Shown here one piece after another: positions 36,401 through 44,414 of a stretch of DNA of 54,192 nucleotides. Source of the stretch: Fuerstiella sp. (GTDB lineage: Bacteria > Planctomycetota > Planctomycetia > Planctomycetales > Planctomycetaceae); NCBI GenBank assembly GCA_022843805.1, contig JALHMY010000065.1:1-54192 (forward strand). Reading direction: 5' to 3'. The position numbers were made by a program, and so were the translations under genes. A model generated the notes under the pieces. That model saw only the letters and a program-made list of their open reading frames with translations. It did not search any database and was not told the origin of the DNA. How positions within the stretch are numbered: the stretch's first letter is position 1; every line of letters begins with the position of its first letter.

Positions 36401-37012
36401 CCCAGAATCGAACAACTCAGTGAACTGCTCCAGCGATGGCAGTTTCGTCCGATGTTCCGGAACAGTGCAGATATAGCCTATATGCAGTCACCTGACGTTG
36501 AACGTCCGCTTCCGGAAAACGGACGATCTCTCTGGAAGATTGCAGACGACCGGATTCGATTTGAAGCCTCTTCTCAGCGAGGATTTGCGGCACTGATCGA
36601 TGGCTCCGGCAACGAAGGGCGTTACCTCGTTCGGTTTCATGTGCTTCCAGGCACGTCTTCAACGGGCTTTGCATTTGCATCAGCCGGGGGTAGTGACAGA
36701 AGCGCGTTTCTGCTGACACTGGATTCGACCGCGGCCGGAAAAATTCAGCGGTTACCGGGGTTAGCGACAATCGCTGAATCATCGAGCCCGAGCCCCGTGC
36801 CTCCTTTATCGGGAGGTCATGTTGAGATCCTGGTTGATGGGACCGCGGTTGCCGCAAAGATGAACGGTTCGTTAATTGTCAGCACCGAACTGAAGGATCT
36901 GACTCCAGGGGGATTCGGGCTGGTGGTATCGCTGCTTCGACCGGAAAACGGTCCGAAGCTGGATCTGCGACGCCCACGAATCCTGGTGCTGCCCAAAGAC
37001 GCGGCAGAGTAA
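33446..37012 (+). CDS. membrane Ser/Thr protein kinase with long extracytoplasmic part
   Basis: This 1188-residue protein has an N-terminal helical segment (SDEFLAILRKSQLLSDEQLG), a PknB-type kinase domain at about 73-345 (VGKGGMGHVFKASD; VAIKVM; MVHRDIKPANLIVD; LMDLGLVRLES; GTPDYMSPEQGWD), a transmembrane helix at about 446-468 (AAGGATATLAAAALI) and a long outer part. The metal-binding DFG is DLG, as is common in planctomycete kinases. The outer part carries repeats of cadherin/Ig-like wording (DAETGEINWKIPALQTPAVY; RPDTGQFHWVPALKDAGTHE), a helical stretch, and a C-terminal lectin-like jelly-roll segment (FGLVVSLLRPENGPKLDLRR). It probably senses an envelope signal and phosphorylates cytoplasmic targets. 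ATG 33446 is the first sensible start. Confidence 0.9.
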   Translation: MSQPSSDEFLAILRKSQLLSDEQLGKVSRQFQSAAEGVGADHVASELVRRQMLTDWQKNQLLRGQTGFILQDYRLLKPVGKGGMGHVFKASDRRNGAIVAIKVMSRRLTGDKNLVNRFRREIRASSLLNSPHIVRTLDAGRVGDVDFMVMEYVNGDQLDRVIRRVGVLPVSVGCEIARQAAVGLQHAFEKQMVHRDIKPANLIVDWSSEGIGTIKLMDLGLVRLESEDEERTSVTRAGQVMGTPDYMSPEQGWDTASVDIRGDIYSLGCTLFRLIGGRIPFVGDNPLQVLMARCYKDAPSVRSIRPEIPEAVDAVVRRMTLRDPDCRYQTPQEVADALAPFCSPFTLQGVRQAAAENSSAGQDDVELLLIESENSENTPNLDVGYQQFLREMGSGATVDMMNFGVSAVSSTAETLVAPEGLPAFDRPVASRENKSPRQKKRRGQKAAWMAAGGATATLAAAALILQPQILSPFSTPSDSGNMSAIAGGGSTGQNTTGSEGSSNVVATIAPPSPVEASAGTEAEHQPVVNIVKPATTGTLSFELDEKVPVDCTIDAETGEINWKIPALQTPAVYEIPYRLIHRIGSTQTTIAAATLNVNVTPAEFACTLPELPPVETTPERPIDISIAATGAIPAGITPEYRITAGKRPGMRIRPDTGQFHWVPALKDAGTHEVSIELADKPTSRILASTTVRIVVQSMPLTLTWPEIAIQTATAGQLFEMTVPLPTRMPEPAGLVKFRIDNQVAAGAVLDMSSRKLKWLVPESVSGQIEIPLIAEPAGAKLEFTPDSKPKTVIVIRVKPSVPVSRSPSPDQIAAAESKLRESMRRELSQARTTPARSEMAHRLFEQSLNQTPDAADFALLNIIDELAEKSRSWDLLFETGMLRAQRYGIQELPTAIKTASEIRRSSVTPLQSDSIVEHCLRLALSAATAEQWGDVATLLSPAEQLLRGLPGISKKVLADISEAKTIVEELNRVSQEKPDPADSGRPRIEQLSELLQRWQFRPMFRNSADIAYMQSPDVERPLPENGRSLWKIADDRIRFEASSQRGFAALIDGSGNEGRYLVRFHVLPGTSSTGFAFASAGGSDRSAFLLTLDSTAAGKIQRLPGLATIAESSSPSPVPPLSGGHVEILVDGTAVAAKMNGSLIVSTELKDLTPGGFGLVVSLLRPENGPKLDLRRPRILVLPKDAAE

Positions 37013-37030
37013 CGGCCAGAGCACAACAAT

Positions 37031-37058
37031 CAGCAGCGTGTTTCCAGCAGCGTGTTTC
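37031..37058. repeat. 14-bp tandem repeat
   Basis: CAGCAGCGTGTTTC occurs twice in perfect tandem (37031-37044, 37045-37058), between the kinase stop and the terminator. Confidence 0.8.
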
Positions 37059-37077
37059 AAATCTGAAAACGAAAAAA

Positions 37078-37105
37078 CCCGATTCACCGGATGAGGTGAA
37101 TCGGG
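37078..37105 (-). terminator. rho-independent terminator
   Basis: CCCGATTCACC (37078-37088) and GGTGAATCGGG (37095-37105) form a perfect 11-bp stem. AAAAAA at 37072-37077 gives a T run when read on the minus strand, so it ends transcription of the secreted-protein gene that comes from the right; it may also serve the kinase gene. Confidence 0.75.
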
Positions 37106-37159
37106 CGGATTGTTCTGCAAAGTCAGAAACGGAAGTGCTCCGTTATTCCGATGGCTCCG

Positions 37160-38917
37160 TTATTCAGTCGGCTTCAGCGAAAACGTTTCCATCAGAACAC
37201 CGTTTTCGTCAGCCACCCATGAACCGCCAGCAGGGGCCATGTATTTTTCGATGACTGCGAAGTCCGGCAGGCGAGTAAAGTCGATTCGCTCAAACAACTC
37301 ATCCATTCCAGGAAAATTGTCAGCAGCGTTTCCACTCTTCAACAGATCGTAAAGAGACCGATACTGAGCTGCAGGGTGAGTGTAAGTCACAGCCATTGCA
37401 TTGGGACGGAAGTGTTCGGCAACCTTTTTGAATGCATCCGTCTCAGCCAGCGGACGAACATCTTCGTCGTTTCGGAGAGCCTGATCGAGCAGATCGCCGC
37501 CCACTCCGATCAGCAATTTGTTGTTTGCAACAGTAAAACCGATCTTCTGGCCGGTGCCCGGATCGATTTCATAAAGTGTGGCCCCCTGGAATTCACGTGT
37601 TTCACCGGGAAAGCCTGGCTGAGATGTCAGTTTGGCCAGCAGTTCGGCGATTTTTTCGGAATCCCGTACACCGATCGCGAACAGCATCTGATCACTTCCA
37701 GCTTTCGCCGATTCACCGCCAGGAGCAGAAACCATCTGCATATTGCCGTCAAGCTGATCAATCACGTCATTCTTAATGTGAACCTGAGGCCCCTGCGTTG
37801 CCAGGTTGTCGACAATACCAGCCAGTGCGCCAGCACCCTGGAACATATCCACAAGCGACTCGATAGCCGAATAGGCTTCTCCGACCTGCCATTTTGTGGC
37901 CATATACATGCTGGCGCCTTCCTTCACCCATGACGGCGGTGCAGGGTCGACCTGATCCAGCATAAAGATTCTCATCGCTGCATTGGGCGGCTGCTCGGTA
38001 TAGATGAATGAACGTGAGACACCTTCAAAGCCGTCCACATCCATCTGAGCAACGGAGCCCATGGCCTTCATCTGATTCAGCCCGAGTGTTGGGAGGAAGC
38101 CAAGAGCCATGCCAGCACCCAGACCCGCTTCTCCCGCAGAGCCGGTTTGAATCACTTTTGTGAACAATCCAATGGGATCGAAATACATGGTAATCAGGTG
38201 ATCGCCGTCTTCGCTGCCACACTTCTCCATGATGTAACTGTAGATCTCATTGGCCTGCAGGGAATCGGTTTCATTTCCTTCCCAGTTGGCAAGCACAGCT
38301 TCCATCAGTGCCCGACTGTTGGAAATGACAAGCCGTTCATCTTTTACAAACCAGCCAAACTCTTTTGCCAGCGGTGTTTTCTTTGCGATCTCCGCAGTGA
38401 CGTTAAACAGAGTCAGTTCCGTACCGTCCACTGTGGCATTTGCCTGCTGCAGTGAGGGAGCCTGTGACAAAGCAGAGACCGCTTTGGCAAGCAGAGTTTC
38501 CACTTCGGACTGATGGCTGCCAAAATCGAGGAATATCGCAGCACCCATTTTGTTGCCAGGAGCGCCGGAGATCGCGAGACTGACTTCGCCAGCCGGAATC
38601 GCCAGAATTTCTTCCAGCGACAGTCCCAGTGCTTCCTGAATCTTCGCCATTCCTTCGGACAACTCTGATTCAAAAGCTGTCTGAATTTCCTTCCGGAAGT
38701 CATCAAACGCCGGATCAGCCCACATCTTGCCAGATGAAGACGCCGCAAAAGCCTCTTTCAGCGTTTCGGCATCTGGTACCGACAGATAGAAAAAGGTCTC
38801 TTTTGGCAACATCTGTTCACTGAGCACAGTTTCTTCCTGAGCAACAGTGATTCCGCAAAACCCGACAAGTGTCAGCATCATCGCCGCCACAAGTCGAGTG
38901 ACTTGAGCCTGTATCAT
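37160..38917 (-). CDS. secreted planctomycete protein of unknown function
   Basis: This 585-residue protein has a signal peptide (LVAAMMLTLVGFCGITVAQE) and then a mixed alpha/beta sequence with no cysteine-rich or catalytic motif. Segments such as MLPKETFFYLSVPDAETLKE, GEVSLAISGAPGNKMGAAIF, WFVKDERLVISNSRALMEAV and GFTVANNKLLIGVGGDLLDQ repeat a 'strand-strand-helix' theme, resembling DUF3352-type secreted proteins. It appears to contain two or three copies of a related unit, each with a 'V.ngtL.isn....l...l' motif. TAAAGGACCACCC precedes the ATG and gives a good ribosome site. A terminator follows its stop. Function is not known to me. Confidence 0.8.
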   Translation of the reverse strand: MIQAQVTRLVAAMMLTLVGFCGITVAQEETVLSEQMLPKETFFYLSVPDAETLKEAFAASSSGKMWADPAFDDFRKEIQTAFESELSEGMAKIQEALGLSLEEILAIPAGEVSLAISGAPGNKMGAAIFLDFGSHQSEVETLLAKAVSALSQAPSLQQANATVDGTELTLFNVTAEIAKKTPLAKEFGWFVKDERLVISNSRALMEAVLANWEGNETDSLQANEIYSYIMEKCGSEDGDHLITMYFDPIGLFTKVIQTGSAGEAGLGAGMALGFLPTLGLNQMKAMGSVAQMDVDGFEGVSRSFIYTEQPPNAAMRIFMLDQVDPAPPSWVKEGASMYMATKWQVGEAYSAIESLVDMFQGAGALAGIVDNLATQGPQVHIKNDVIDQLDGNMQMVSAPGGESAKAGSDQMLFAIGVRDSEKIAELLAKLTSQPGFPGETREFQGATLYEIDPGTGQKIGFTVANNKLLIGVGGDLLDQALRNDEDVRPLAETDAFKKVAEHFRPNAMAVTYTHPAAQYRSLYDLLKSGNAADNFPGMDELFERIDFTRLPDFAVIEKYMAPAGGSWVADENGVLMETFSLKPTE

Positions 38918-39234
38918 GGGTGGTCCTTTAAGAGTTTAGTGTAAAATTCCGTTAACGTCTTTGCAGCTTCGGATTCTCATTGAAGCGGGGTTCTGCGGTC
39001 AAGAGACCATCGGCAGCGATTGCCGGTCTTTCCTGATTTCCTCCGCCGTGAGGCCCCGAAAACGGCTCCATCCTGCGCAGATGGATGCGCCATTCGCTGT
39101 AACATGGTCGAACCTGGAGTAAATTTCCGGATTTCAGCGATTTTGTTGAACTGAGATTTCTGGTCGCAGTTCCTTTGCTTCAGATGCAGCAGAAGTAACC
39201 CATCGAAGACAAATTCCGTTGAAATCGGTGTGGG
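38918..39234. other. intergenic, no gene seen
   Basis: This stretch lies between the ROK kinase stop and the start of the secreted-protein gene, both on the minus strand. It should hold the latter's promoter. No repeat or hairpin of note was seen. Confidence 0.4.
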
Positions 39235-40269
39235 TCAGGTGCTCCGTGGCATCATGGGCAGCGTGCCACGGTCAACGGCACGGCGAGCACAACCGGCTGC
39301 CCCGATGAAGCCCGCATTGCCTCCAAGAGATGCATAATCGATTTGAACCTTGTCCACCAGCGTGGAGAAAGTTCGGCTGCGAAACTCCTGGCGAACCTTC
39401 TGCAAAAACTCCCGACCGATACGAGTTTCGTGTCGACCAAAAGTCATCGCACCACCCAGCAGGACCATGTTGGGATCAATCACATGAACAATTGATGTGA
39501 CAGCTGCTCCCAGGCAACGTGCCATTTCAAGAATCAGCTCCACCGCGAGAGCGTCACCCTTTTCCGCCTCCTCGGCAATCAGCAGCGGCGAGAGTACGGT
39601 TTGAGCATCCAGTCGCTGCAGCACACTCGACGTCGCGCCCGCATCAACCGACTCCTGAAATCGCTTCAAAAGTGCGGTCGCGCTGCAGTACGCTTCAAGT
39701 GTTCCGTACTGCCCCGTTGCACACAAGCGACCGTTGTCCATTTCGATAATGGTGTGACCGCATTCAGAACCGTGGGAGTGCTCGCCTTCAATGATGTGGT
39801 CGTCGACAATGATCCCGCCACCCAGACCCGTACCCAAAGTAAAGAACACCAGGCTGCGGGCCGATGACGCACTGCCTGCCCAGTACTCACCATATGCAGC
39901 CGCATTGGCATCATTCTGCAAAATCGTCGGAAGCCCGATGGCTTCCCGCACCCTTTCGCGAATCGGGTAGTGATACCAGCCCGGCAAATTCGGTGGCTCC
40001 AGCAGCATACCGCCCGGAATATCCATCGTGCCAGGAGTTGCAAGACCGGCCGCCACAATCTGATCGGCTGTCATACGGGCGAGTGATATCGCCTGTTTGC
40101 AGGCCAGAGCAATCTTTTGCACTCCCTGATCCGGACCGTGACTTGCTTCTGTCGGAACAGAAGTCATTGACACCACCTGACCGTGGTCATCGACAACTCC
40201 CGCTTTAATGTTCGTTCCGCCGACATCGATTCCCAGAAAGAATCGTTCTGTCTTATTTGCTGAGTTCAT
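39235..40269 (-). CDS. ROK-family sugar kinase (glucokinase-like)
   Basis: This 344-residue protein has the ATP-binding phosphate-1 motif FFLGIDVGGTNIKAGVVD, the sugar-binding and catalytic segment ILQNDANAAAYGEYWAG (catalytic Asp), and FFTLGTGLGGGIIVDDHIIE. SHGSECGHTII supplies the conserved His of the ROK signature. The zinc site usually written CxCGxxGCxE reads CATGQYGTLE here, so two of its three cysteines are replaced by Thr; another Cys (EAYCSAT) follows. Glucose is the most likely substrate by family, but N-acetylmannosamine or fructose cannot be excluded. mraY lies 36 bases upstream on the same strand, which suggests cotranscription. Confidence 0.85.
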   Translation of the reverse strand: MNSANKTERFFLGIDVGGTNIKAGVVDDHGQVVSMTSVPTEASHGPDQGVQKIALACKQAISLARMTADQIVAAGLATPGTMDIPGGMLLEPPNLPGWYHYPIRERVREAIGLPTILQNDANAAAYGEYWAGSASSARSLVFFTLGTGLGGGIIVDDHIIEGEHSHGSECGHTIIEMDNGRLCATGQYGTLEAYCSATALLKRFQESVDAGATSSVLQRLDAQTVLSPLLIAEEAEKGDALAVELILEMARCLGAAVTSIVHVIDPNMVLLGGAMTFGRHETRIGREFLQKVRQEFRSRTFSTLVDKVQIDYASLGGNAGFIGAAGCARRAVDRGTLPMMPRST

Positions 40270-40305
40270 GACTGAAACACTTCAGATGTCTGTAGTAGAG
40301 AGCAC

Positions 40306-41478
40306 TCAACGGATCCCGATCCAGGCGATTGCGGCCATCGCCATCAAAATCGAAGCGATCCAGAATCGAGTAACGATTTTCATCTCATGATGACCGGCAA
40401 ACAAAAAATGATTGTGCAGCGGACTGCACCGGATCAGCCGCTTTCCCGTCATCTTAAAGCAGCAAACCTGAAGAATAACGCTGATTGTTTCTGCCGCAAA
40501 CACTCCACCCGTCACAAGGAGCAGAATCTCCTGCTGAGCAACCAGCGCGGCAAACGCCAGCAGTCCACCAACAGGAAGTGAACCGGCATCGCCCATAAAC
40601 ACCTGAGCCGGATAACAGTTGAACCATAAGAAACCCAGAATACCGCCCACAAGCCCTGACAAAAACACAGCACTTTCCGCACTGCCCGCCACAAATGGAA
40701 TTCGCAGGTGTTCCGCAAAAGTCGGCTGACTCGAAAGGCAGAGCAGACACACACCAGCCAATCCCGAACTGAATGTACATCCAGCGGCCAGTCCATCAAG
40801 TCCGTCAGTGAGATTGACTGCATTGGAAGTGCCTGCAATCACCACGGCCGCCCAAATCGCATAGAGTGCACCGGAAAAAAACGACCACTCCGAGAACTGC
40901 AACTCAGTGTATGGCAAATCAACAAAGGGTATAAAAATGTGCAGTCCGGAGATCTGACTCCGACGAAGGAATGCCAGCCCGACTGCAACAATCAGCGAGA
41001 TCACAAGCTGGCCTGCAAGTTTTTGTCGAACCGTCAGGCCCTTTCGATGCCCCCGGAGTTTGATCCAGTCATCCACAGCTCCCAGGGCCGTCAGCGAGAT
41101 CAGGAGAAAGATGCCAAGCTGAATATATTCATTGCGGCAGTCACACCAGATGAAGGTGCAGAGCAGCAAAACGGCCATCAGGAACAGACCACCCATCGTC
41201 GGGGTGCCCTGCTTCCCTGCCTGAAGCTGATTCAATTGAGCTGAATCACTGACGATTCGTTCCTGACAGCCACGCTTTAGCAGTCGAATCGCCAGCGGAC
41301 CCGCCATCAGCACCATCAACATCGCCGTCAGGCCACAAAAGACCATACGAGCCGGCAGAGAAAGCCCGGAATGCACAGCCGCAGGTGCATCAATACTCCC
41401 GGACGCCAGCGCAACCTGAAATGCCAGCTCAGGCAAATTACAGGATGCAAAAGTCAACAGAGTCGACAACAGGGTCAT
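40306..41478 (-). CDS. mraY: phospho-N-acetylmuramoyl-pentapeptide transferase
   Basis: This 390-residue polytopic membrane enzyme makes lipid I from UDP-MurNAc-pentapeptide and undecaprenyl phosphate. Family signatures are GTPTMGGLFLM, the DDW catalytic pair (LGAVDDWIKLRGHRKGL), NAVNLTDGLDGLAAG and VFMGDAGSLPVGG. The C-terminal histidine cluster, HHH in Escherichia coli, reads PLHNHFLFAGHHEMKIVTRF. About ten hydrophobic segments are visible. The start is taken as ATG 41478; a longer frame adds 51 residues without membrane character. mraY is here outside any recognisable division/cell-wall cluster, next to a ROK kinase gene. Confidence 0.95.
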   Translation of the reverse strand: MTLLSTLLTFASCNLPELAFQVALASGSIDAPAAVHSGLSLPARMVFCGLTAMLMVLMAGPLAIRLLKRGCQERIVSDSAQLNQLQAGKQGTPTMGGLFLMAVLLLCTFIWCDCRNEYIQLGIFLLISLTALGAVDDWIKLRGHRKGLTVRQKLAGQLVISLIVAVGLAFLRRSQISGLHIFIPFVDLPYTELQFSEWSFFSGALYAIWAAVVIAGTSNAVNLTDGLDGLAAGCTFSSGLAGVCLLCLSSQPTFAEHLRIPFVAGSAESAVFLSGLVGGILGFLWFNCYPAQVFMGDAGSLPVGGLLAFAALVAQQEILLLVTGGVFAAETISVILQVCCFKMTGKRLIRCSPLHNHFLFAGHHEMKIVTRFWIASILMAMAAIAWIGIR

Positions 41479-41761
41479 GGATTCAGTCGAGCCGCCCAGG
41501 CAATCGCTTTCGCACAGCAGGAATCGGACAACACAGTTTTCAAAGCGTTCCGTTCCGGTAGCGCCCCGTCTGCTGACATCAGGCCCGCTCGTCCTGCCAT
41601 CAGTCAGAATCGGTAGTGTGGCGAATTTCACCCTTCTGAAAAAGATCAGTTCAGACGAGGCCAGAGGGAGAGATACAGTCCGGCTGTCTCATTCAGACAC
41701 CGGTCCTCAGCACCGGTCAAATACTGGCAGGCTCTGGAGTGGCAGGCTCTGGATTGTCGGC

Positions 41762-42508
41762 TCACAACTGCACGGTCGGAGCATCACTGTCTCCGGCGAT
41801 GCGGAATAACGGAGCATCGTCCATTTCTGAAGTAATATGGCGGATCTCCGGAGCTGGCTCAGTCCCGGGTTCGTGAAGTATTCCGGCATGGACCAGCGAC
41901 ATGTAGGTAAACAACATCAGCATGGCCATCGAGAATCCGTTGGGGATCGCTTCGGTTCCAAAGAATTTCAGGGCGGTTCCCGATGAATTCTTGAGCTTTA
42001 CTCGAGTTCCATCCCACTGCACACTGTACATTTCGTCCAGAACCAGATGGGACAGAAATCCGATTCCCACTCCAATCGCCATCAGAAGTCGCACACGCAA
42101 ATCTTCACTGTGATAGCACAAAAATGTCACCTCAGAGGCAATCAGAAGAGCGGGAATACTGTGAAACATGCCCCGATGAACGGTGAGTTTCGACAGTATA
42201 AAAGCGCCTCCGTACTTGACCGCTCCATATGACAGCAGCGAAAACAGCATGGCACGATCAGAATTGACTCCAACCGCATTCACATTCTGAAGTACCAGCA
42301 GAGGTGCCAGTGCCGCGGTAATCCCAAAGAGTTCGCGAACCGGTCGCCCACTCTCAGAATCCAGGTCCGGCAGCATCCCGGCAACCCAGGTCAGCACGGC
42401 GGCGATTGCCGCCTGTATGGCTGTATAACCGAACAGAAAAATCGCGGCAAACGCGTAAGCAGCTCCGAGAAGCCCACTCACACTAATATGTTCGCGATAC
42501 CCCGCCAT
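41762..42508 (-). CDS. YdjM-family membrane-bound metal-dependent hydrolase
   Basis: This 248-residue membrane protein shows the YdjM/PF04307 pattern: HISVSGLLGAAYAFAAIFLF at the N-terminus, GMLPDLDSESGRP, TVHRGMFHSIPALL and GIGFLSHLVLDEMYSVQWDG. The conserved His and Asp residues form a putative metal site facing the membrane surface. In Escherichia coli the homolog is under LexA control. Here no LexA-like operator was searched for successfully. The C-terminal 30 residues are a poorly conserved tail (EPAPEIRHITSEMDDAPLFR). Substrate is unknown. Confidence 0.8.
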   Translation of the reverse strand: MAGYREHISVSGLLGAAYAFAAIFLFGYTAIQAAIAAVLTWVAGMLPDLDSESGRPVRELFGITAALAPLLVLQNVNAVGVNSDRAMLFSLLSYGAVKYGGAFILSKLTVHRGMFHSIPALLIASEVTFLCYHSEDLRVRLLMAIGVGIGFLSHLVLDEMYSVQWDGTRVKLKNSSGTALKFFGTEAIPNGFSMAMLMLFTYMSLVHAGILHEPGTEPAPEIRHITSEMDDAPLFRIAGDSDAPTVQL

Positions 42509-42735
42509 TCAGAAGTCCTTCTCCCTGCGACAAACAAGAGCCCGTTATATCCGGTGTTATCGACAATTCCGCTACAACTGACACATGTTTCAGTCGATCC
42601 GACACACAACAAGCCGAACATCCGCGCAAAAGCCCATCCTCAGCCCGGCAAATCGGCAAAAACGGCCGCTGACCATCGACGTCGTCTGACAAGTTAACAG
42701 GGCGACTGATGAGGAATCGCCCAGGGCTCATCGTC

Positions 42736-42766
42736 GTGGATCGCTCCGCGATCCAGCGCGATCCAC
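42736..42766. repeat. GTGGATCGC palindrome
   Basis: GGATCGC/GCGATCC (42738-42744, 42748-42754) form a tight hairpin with a 3-nt loop, and the outer GTGGATCGC can alternatively pair with GCGATCCAC (42758-42766). The same GATCGCTCCGCG core occurs in the dispersed repeats around the nucleoside hydrolase gene. Confidence 0.7.
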
Positions 42767-42831
42767 TAAAAAAGCGTCGTAATCCTCGGTGGTCTCCCAC
42801 GACGAATGCTTTGTCAAGCTTTGCGTTTCGG

Positions 42832-42887
42832 GTAGTGGACCTTGCTGAAGGTCCTGCAGCCACGGGATCTTTAGCAAGATCCACTAC
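42832..42887. repeat. compound two-hairpin element
   Basis: GTAGTGGA (42832-42839) pairs with TCCACTAC (42880-42887) around two hairpins: GGACCTT/AAGGTCC (42837-42843, 42848-42854) and GGATCTT/AAGATCC (42865-42871, 42876-42882). It has the same outer-stem-plus-two-hairpins plan as the element at 23260-23335, with different sequence. Confidence 0.75.
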
Positions 42888-42968
42888 ATCCAACCCGAAC
42901 TCTTTATCCTGACGGTCAAAACACAGTCGGACAGGAATGTCCATCCTGCATTTTAAGACTTGTCAGAG

Positions 42969-43132
42969 CAATAAGGCGAGCGGCAAAATTGTCTTGACCG
43001 CAAGGGCGAGGCTCATGCCGAGCCGAGCCTTACCGGGAGGGCGAGGCTCCTGCCGAGCCGAGCGTTTCTCGGCTCAGCGGGAGCTTCGCCCTCCCAATCT
43101 GCCGTGCTTCGCCCTCCCAATTTGCCTCGCTG
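42969..43132. repeat. REP cluster, GGGAGGGCGAGGCTCC family
   Basis: A 28-nt arm (43035-43062, starting GGGAGGGCGAGGCTCCTGCC) pairs with 43068-43095 across a CGTTT loop. Before it lies a degenerate copy (CAAGGGCGAGGCTCATGCCG) and after it a truncated 3' arm (GTGCTTCGCCCTCCC). The block opens with TAAGGCGAGCGGCAAAAT, the same leader as at the 26.1-26.3 kb copy. With the two elements before it, it fills most of the gap between the HisN-type and YdjM-like genes. Confidence 0.85.
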
Positions 43133-43198
43133 ATGGCTATGTTCTTAACTGCCGGTCGCCTAAGCAACGTGCCGATATTTCTTGCACGAAAGCTGCGA

Positions 43199-44005
43199 TT
43201 ACTTCAGGTTCAACGGGGAAATATCCTTCAGCAGGGCCAGTACCTGCTGCCGAAGTTCAGCGTTGAGCGAAATTCCATCACCACCGTCGATGCTTTCATT
43301 GCCTCGCCAGTCCACGCAGACTCCCCCGGCCTCTCTGAGGATCGGAATGAGTGCGGCGATATCCCAAGGCGACATCAGCGGGTCGATCGCAATCTCCGCA
43401 CGCCCGGTCGCCACCATCGCATGCCCGTAACAGTCGCCCCAGCCTCGAGCGATCCGAACCTTTTTCATCAGATCAAACAGGATGTCGTATCGCTGCACAG
43501 GAATCCATGATGTCGGCTCGGTGAAGATTAAACGAGCACGCGAGAGATCCGACTCATGAGAAACCGAAACTTGAACTGCCGCTTTGTCAGCAATTTGCCA
43601 CCATGCCCCGTCTCCTTCGGCCGCATAGACAACTTCATTGAGGGCCGGAAATCGACAGACACCTGCGACCATTCGGCCCTGATGCTCAATTCCTATCAGA
43701 CACCCAAACAACGGAACACCGTGAATGAACGCCTTGGTTCCATCAATCGGATCGAGAATCCACCGATAACCGCTATCGCCCGCCTGAACCGGAAACTCTT
43801 CGCCGAGGATTGCATCGCTCGGAAAGGACGCCGAGATCCTCGCTCGCATCAGTTGCTCCGCACCCCGGTCCGCCACCGTTACCGGGGAGTCATCCAGCTT
43901 CGATTCGACAACCAGAGCTCCCACCTGATAATACTTCAGGATCAGCTCGGAAGCCTCAACAGCCATTTCCAGAGCCAGCTTCAATCTATCTGAATATTTG
44001 TTCAT
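43199..44005 (-). CDS. hisN: inositol-monophosphatase-family phosphatase, HisN-like
   Basis: This 268-residue protein has the metal-binding motifs of the family: GEEFP, WILDPIDGTKAFIHGVPLFG and SPWDIAALIPILREAGG. The wording IDGTKAFIHGVPLFG and ARGWGDCYGHAMVATGRAEI is that of histidinol-phosphatases of the IMP family (HisN), rather than SuhB or CysQ. It would dephosphorylate histidinol phosphate in histidine biosynthesis. No other his genes are near, so the specific activity rests on motif wording only. The start ATG 44005 has GAGATA upstream. Confidence 0.8.
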   Translation of the reverse strand: MNKYSDRLKLALEMAVEASELILKYYQVGALVVESKLDDSPVTVADRGAEQLMRARISASFPSDAILGEEFPVQAGDSGYRWILDPIDGTKAFIHGVPLFGCLIGIEHQGRMVAGVCRFPALNEVVYAAEGDGAWWQIADKAAVQVSVSHESDLSRARLIFTEPTSWIPVQRYDILFDLMKKVRIARGWGDCYGHAMVATGRAEIAIDPLMSPWDIAALIPILREAGGVCVDWRGNESIDGGDGISLNAELRQQVLALLKDISPLNLK

Positions 44006-44414
44006 TATCTCGTCGTTAAAAGTGAGTGCAGCTTCGAACTAGATCCCGGGGTGCAGTTTCGATGAATCCGCTCATACTATGGAAAGGGCGGTGAAATCGA
44101 GTGAGCACGGGATCAGAAATGCGCCGATAGGTGGAGGAGTATATTTCAGAGCCTGAATAAGCGGGAGTGGAAACCGATCGACGAACAGATTCTCTGGCGG
44201 AAACGTGATTCATCCGGTTTTCGTGAACTGAGGGCAGAGAATCCGGTCGTTTCGCGTTGAAGAACGGCGACAACCTTGTAAGAATACGCGATTCCCGATG
44301 CCCTGGCTGGGCTGACGGCAAGTGGAGTCGCCTGTTTTATATGCGTCGACCCACTCGTCCGAATCTCTTGTTGGCTCTATTTCCTGAACACGATTTGACC
44401 TGAGTTGGTGTGAC
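44006..44414. other. divergent intergenic region, no gene seen
   Basis: This separates hisN (minus) from the coiled-coil gene (plus). Open minus-strand frames at 44016-44321 and 44210-44536 show no protein character. No clear repeat or hairpin was found. Confidence 0.4.
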
